Origin: Herbidospora mongoliensis
Lineage (GTDB): Bacteria; Actinomycetota; Actinomycetes; Streptosporangiales; Streptosporangiaceae
Reading direction: 5' to 3'
Length of the DNA stretch: 64,000 bases
Assembly: GCF_001570545.1 (NCBI RefSeq)
Contig: NZ_BBXD01000010.1
Span: 1 to 64,000, forward strand
A program made the position numbers and the translations under genes. Shown in pieces: positions 61,007 to 64,000 of the stretch. Numbering within the stretch: position 1 is the first letter of the stretch; each line of letters starts with the position of its first letter. A model generated the notes under the pieces. It was not told the origin of the DNA. It saw only the letters and a list, made by a program, of their open reading frames with translations, and made no database searches.

Positions 61007-61800
61007 TCTGTTTCCTTACTGAGCAGGGTCACGCCGCCCGAGACCGTGGTCGCGTTGAGCGAGGCCATGCCACCGCCGAGGCGGCCGGTGAGAGACCGGC
61101 TGCCGGGGTGGCTGTTGTAGGTGAGGCCCGGGAAGGCGGACTCCAGATTGCCCGACATCGAGCGGAAGGCCACGTCGCCGTCGGTGACGCGCGGGAGCCG
61201 CAGCCAGATCGGGCCCGCGACCGTGTTGAGGGTCACGTGGCTCGTCGGGTCGAGGGCGATGTCGGCGGTGATGGTGCCGTTCACGGTGTTGGCGCGCAGG
61301 CGCCGGGGCGCGCCGTCGGCGACGGTCAGCTCACCCGAGACGCTGGTGAACGACAGGTCGCCGGCCAGGGCGCGGCTCTCCACCGAACCCGAGACGGTCT
61401 CGGCGTTGACGTCGCCGCTCACGCCGTCGAGCACGATGTCGCCCGACACGCTGCGGACCCGGGTGCGGGCCTCGAAACCGGCGACGACCGCCCCCGCGGA
61501 GATCACCCCCGCCTCGACCCGGCAGGTCTTCGGCACGGTCAGCGTGATCGTGCAGCGGCGCCCGCCGCCCGGACGCAGCCAGCCGAGCACACCTTCCCAG
61601 CTCAGGTCGCCGTAGGTCACCGTGAGGTGGCCGTCTTCGTGGTCGACGAACAGCGGATCGGCGCCGATCTCGCTGATCTCCAGGCTGGGCGGGCCGTCAC
61701 TGGCCAGCACCGCGAGATGCCCCGCCACGATGCGTACGCTCAGCCGGTCGACCGGGTCGAACGTGAGCTGGTCGGGTTTGTCGATCGTCCATTTCGGCAT
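61003..61800 (-). CDS. DUF4097-family beta-strand repeat protein
   Basis: A 265-residue protein made of short repeating beta-strand units (SVSGDIVLDGVSGDVNAETVSGSV, TSVSGELTV, NTVNGTITADI), typical of DUF4097/adhesin-like beta-helices. No signal peptide or membrane helix is seen at the N-terminus (MPKWTIDKPDQLTFD), so it is probably cytoplasmic. It is upstream of and overlaps the PadR gene. Role unknown; a partner of the PadR regulator is likely from context. Confidence 0.85.
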   Translation of the reverse strand: MPKWTIDKPDQLTFDPVDRLSVRIVAGHLAVLASDGPPSLEISEIGADPLFVDHEDGHLTVTYGDLSWEGVLGWLRPGGGRRCTITLTVPKTCRVEAGVISAGAVVAGFEARTRVRSVSGDIVLDGVSGDVNAETVSGSVESRALAGDLSFTSVSGELTVADGAPRRLRANTVNGTITADIALDPTSHVTLNTVAGPIWLRLPRVTDGDVAFRSMSGNLESAFPGLTYNSHPGSRSLTGRLGGGMASLNATTVSGGVTLLSKETE

Positions 61801-61882
61801 GACGCCGCCCTTTCCGCGAGGTGCCTAAAAACACGATATGTCGCGTTGGCGGAAAGTCAAGATGTATCGCGTTAGGGCGGTG

Positions 61883-62059
61883 TCAGTCTTCGTCGTCGTC
61901 GAGCCGGGCGAGCCAGGTCGCCAGGCGTTCGATCGGGGTCTCGAAGTCGGGGTTGAGGTCGACGAACTCGCGGAGGCGTTCGGCCAGCCAGACGATCTGG
62001 ACCTCTTCCTCGCCCCTGCGCTCGACGAGTTCCTCGATGCCTCTGTCGGTGAAGTACAT
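61883..62059 (-). CDS. DUF6104-like small acidic protein
   Basis: A 58-residue protein beginning MYFTDRGIEELVERRG and ending in an acidic run (ARLDDDED), with a central helical part (WLAERLREFVDL, IERLATWLARL). It matches the pattern of small actinobacterial proteins encoded beside the 2-oxoglutarate decarboxylase gene. It lies 64 nt after kgd on the same strand, behind a hairpin. Function unknown. Confidence 0.82.
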   Translation of the reverse strand: MYFTDRGIEELVERRGEEEVQIVWLAERLREFVDLNPDFETPIERLATWLARLDDDED

Positions 62060-62076
62060 GGTTCTCCCGGAAACGA

Positions 62077-62107
62077 CGGGAGGCCCCCCACAGTGGAGGG
62101 CCTCCCG
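62077..62107 (-). terminator. terminator after kgd
   Basis: A 10-bp stem CGGGAGGCCC/GGGCCTCCCG around an 11-nt loop, 16 nt beyond the kgd stop. Confidence 0.75.
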
Positions 62108-62123
62108 CTGGGTGTGACTGTGT

Positions 62124-64000
62124 CTAGCCGAAGATCTCGGTGATGATGGCGTGGAGCTCGTTGTCGTGGGCGCTGTGGGAGCCCGCCGCCGGCGAGGAGT
62201 TCGCCGCCCGCGAGACCCGGTGCAGGCGCCGGCCGTTGAGGCCCTCGGGCCGTTCGGTCAGCTTCAGCGCGAGGAACGGCCATGGGCCCATGTTGACGGG
62301 CTCGTCCTGAGCCCAGATGAGCTTGACGTCGTCGCTGTAGCGGGCCAGCTCGGCCTTCAGCGGCTGCTCGGGGAACGGGAAGAGCCGCTCCATCCGGACG
62401 ACCGCCGTGTCGGTGTGGCCGCCCTTGTCGCGTGCGGCGGCCAGATCGTAGTAGATCTTGCCGGAGCACAGGACCACCTGACGCACACCCGCCGGGTCGA
62501 CCGTGCTGTCACCGATGATCGGCTGGAAGGTGCCGGAGGTGAAGTCGGTCGTCGCCGACGCCGCCGCCTTGTGGCGCAGCAGCGACTTGGGCGTGAACAC
62601 GACCAGCGGCTTGCGCCGGTCGGACAGGGCCTGCCAGCGCAGCAGGTGGAAGTAGTTCGCCGGGGTCGTCGGCTGGGCCACGGTCATGTTGTCGAGCGCG
62701 CAGATCTGCAGGAAGCGCTCGATGCGGGCCGAGGAGTGGTCGGGACCCTGGCCCTCGAAGCCGTGCGGCAGCAGCAGCACGACCGACGAGCGCTGGCCCC
62801 ACTTCTGCTCACCGGACGAGATGAACTCGTCGATGATCGACTGGGCGCCGTTGACGAAGTCGCCGAACTGGGCCTCCCAGAGGACCAGTGCCTCGGGCCG
62901 GACCACGCTGTAGCCGTATTCGAAGCCCAGCGCCGCGAACTCGCTCAGCAGCGAGTCGTAGACGTAGAACTTCGTGACGCCCTCGTTGAACGTCTTCAGC
63001 GGGGTGTGGTCTTCGCCGGTGACCCGGTCGACCAGCACCGCGTGGCGCTGACCGAAGGTGCCACGCCGCGAGTCCTGGCCCGCCAGGCGGACGGGGTGAC
63101 CGTCGAGGAGGAGCGAACCGAACGCCAGCGTCTCGCCGGTCGCCCAGTCGATCGCGTCTTCCTCGATCATCGCGCCGCGCTTCTGGAGCACCGGGTTGAG
63201 CCTCGGGTGGACGGTGAAGCCCTCGGGCAGCGTGAGCTGCGTGTCGATGACGCGCTTGACGGTCTCGTCGGAGATGGCCGTCTTGGTGTCGTCGTGGCTC
63301 CACTCGACCAGCTCGTCGGTGGGCGGCTTGACGACCGCGCCCTCCTCCAGCGGCTTCTTGGCGGCCTCGCGGGTCTCGGTGAAGGCCCGCTCCAGCTGCT
63401 CCTGGTAGTCGCGCAGCGCCTGCTCGGCCTCTTCGACCGTGATGTCGCCGCGGCCGATCAGGGCCTCGGTGTAGAGCTTGCGGGTGGAGCGCTTGGCGTC
63501 GATCAGGTCGTACATGAGCGGCTGGGTGAAGCTCGGGTTGTCGGCCTCGTTGTGGCCCCGGCGCCGGTAGCAGATCATGTCGATCACGACGTCCTTGCGG
63601 AACGCCTGGCGGTATTCGTAGGCCAGCCGGCCGACCCGGACGACGGCCTCGGGGTCGTCGCCGTTCACGTGGAAGATCGGCGCCTGGATCATCCGGGCGA
63701 CGTCGGTGGCGTACACCGACGAACGCGAGGCCTCCGGGCTGGTGGTGAAGCCGACCTGGTTGTTGACCACGATGTGGACGGTGCCGCCGGTGCGGTAGCC
63801 GCGCAGCTGCGACAGGTGCAGCGTCTCGGCCACCACGCCCTGGCCCGCGAAGGCCGCGTCGCCGTGGATCAGGATCGGCAGGACGGTGAAGCCCTCGGGG
63901 CCCATCTCCAGCAGGTCTTGCTTGGCCCGGACCACACCTTCGGTCACGGGGTCGACCGCTTCGAGGTGGGACGGGTTGGCGACGACCGACGCCTTGATCC
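62124..64000 (-). CDS. kgd: multifunctional 2-oxoglutarate decarboxylase/dehydrogenase E1 (Kgd/OdhA type), 3' part
   Basis: The last ~625 codons of a large ThDP-dependent E1-type enzyme; the 5' part is outside the window. Seen are [14 protein letters not shown] and [10 protein letters not shown], the [24 protein letters not shown] segment, [35 protein letters not shown] and [22 protein letters not shown]. In actinobacteria this protein usually also carries an N-terminal succinyltransferase-like domain; that cannot be checked here. It serves the TCA cycle step from 2-oxoglutarate. Confidence 0.95.
   Translation of the reverse strand, partial: IKASVVANPSHLEAVDPVTEGVVRAKQDLLEMGPEGFTVLPILIHGDAAFAGQGVVAETLHLSQLRGYRTGGTVHIVVNNQVGFTTSPEASRSSVYATDVARMIQAPIFHVNGDDPEAVVRVGRLAYEYRQAFRKDVVIDMICYRRRGHNEADNPSFTQPLMYDLIDAKRSTRKLYTEALIGRGDITVEEAEQALRDYQEQLERAFTETREAAKKPLEEGAVVKPPTDELVEWSHDDTKTAISDETVKRVIDTQLTLPEGFTVHPRLNPVLQKRGAMIEEDAIDWATGETLAFGSLLLDGHPVRLAGQDSRRGTFGQRHAVLVDRVTGEDHTPLKTFNEGVTKFYVYDSLLSEFAALGFEYGYSVVRPEALVLWEAQFGDFVNGAQSIIDEFISSGEQKWGQRSSVVLLLPHGFEGQGPDHSSARIERFLQICALDNMTVAQPTTPANYFHLLRWQALSDRRKPLVVFTPKSLLRHKAAASATTDFTSGTFQPIIGDSTVDPAGVRQVVLCSGKIYYDLAAARDKGGHTDTAVVRMERLFPFPEQPLKAELARYSDDVKLIWAQDEPVNMGPWPFLALKLTERPEGLNGRRLHRVSRAANSSPAAGSHSAHDNELHAIITEIFG

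Noticed and set aside
1-64000. Search for insertion sequences, phage genes, CRISPR arrays and integrase/attachment sites.
   Set aside because: No transposase, integrase, phage structural gene or regularly spaced repeat was found anywhere in the window.

Overview
The window is a high-GC actinobacterial chromosome segment. Ni-superoxide dismutase, a WhiB-family protein, an SigR/RsrA pair, a DasR-type regulator, an OdhA/Kgd-type 2-oxoglutarate decarboxylase and a BsaP-like biotin auxiliary protein all point to Actinomycetota. The mixture of cellulase, arabinofuranosidase and PASTA kinase fits a sporulating soil actinomycete, probably of the Streptosporangiaceae or a relative (inference from gene content only).

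Layout. 1-200 holds the 3' end of a 5S rRNA gene and two terminators. 537-6027 holds a secreted serine hydrolase, then a leftward phosphate-uptake operon (pstS-pstC-pstA-pstB) with a Pho box and, as last gene, a response regulator with a degenerate receiver. 6138-12160 is housekeeping: an XRE/TPR regulator and its small divergent partner, hisN, a hotdog protein, rsgA, aroA and a SRAP/HMCES protein. 12244-21544 is a plant-cell-wall island: a CBM2-GH5-X2-CBM46 cellulase, a LacI-type regulator, two translationally coupled GH54 arabinofuranosidases and a GH29 fucosidase, the last three ending in ricin-B lectin domains. Paired palindromes in front of these genes look like operators. 21776-31623 holds a DksA/TraR-like protein, a methyltransferase, sigR-rsrA with a SigR-type promoter, an epimerase, a tandem pair of HD-GYP-like membrane proteins, biotin carboxylase plus a stand-alone biotin carrier, bsaP and a PASTA kinase. 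31677-38596 holds a ThDP enzyme, the biotin operon bioF-dasR-like-bioD-bioB and a PdtaS-like sensor kinase. 38650-44706 holds whiB1/wblE, a lipid kinase, a SigF/SigB-type sigma with its RsbW-like partner, sodN/sodX, a CGNR zinc-finger protein and malic enzyme.

44756-58798 is the unusual part: ten consecutive, same-strand, paralogous secreted trypsin-fold proteins, numbered here P1 to P10 from low to high coordinates. P2, P8, P9 and P10 keep His/Asp/Ser. P1 has Ser replaced by Asp. P3 to P7 all have Ser replaced by Leu and Asp by Asn, three of them also lose His, and all five lose the same Cys pair, yet the rest of the fold is almost identical. A loop just after the Asp strand varies strongly in length and sequence. 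Most spacers carry their own terminator, promoter, a conserved initial-transcribed block and a TGTGA-N6-TCACA palindrome. This looks like an expanding family of secreted pseudoproteases beside active relatives.

59062-64000 closes with a quinone-oxidoreductase-like MDR protein, a small CxxC protein, a PadR regulator with a DUF4097 protein, a 58-residue DUF6104-like protein and the 3' part of kgd, cut by the window end.
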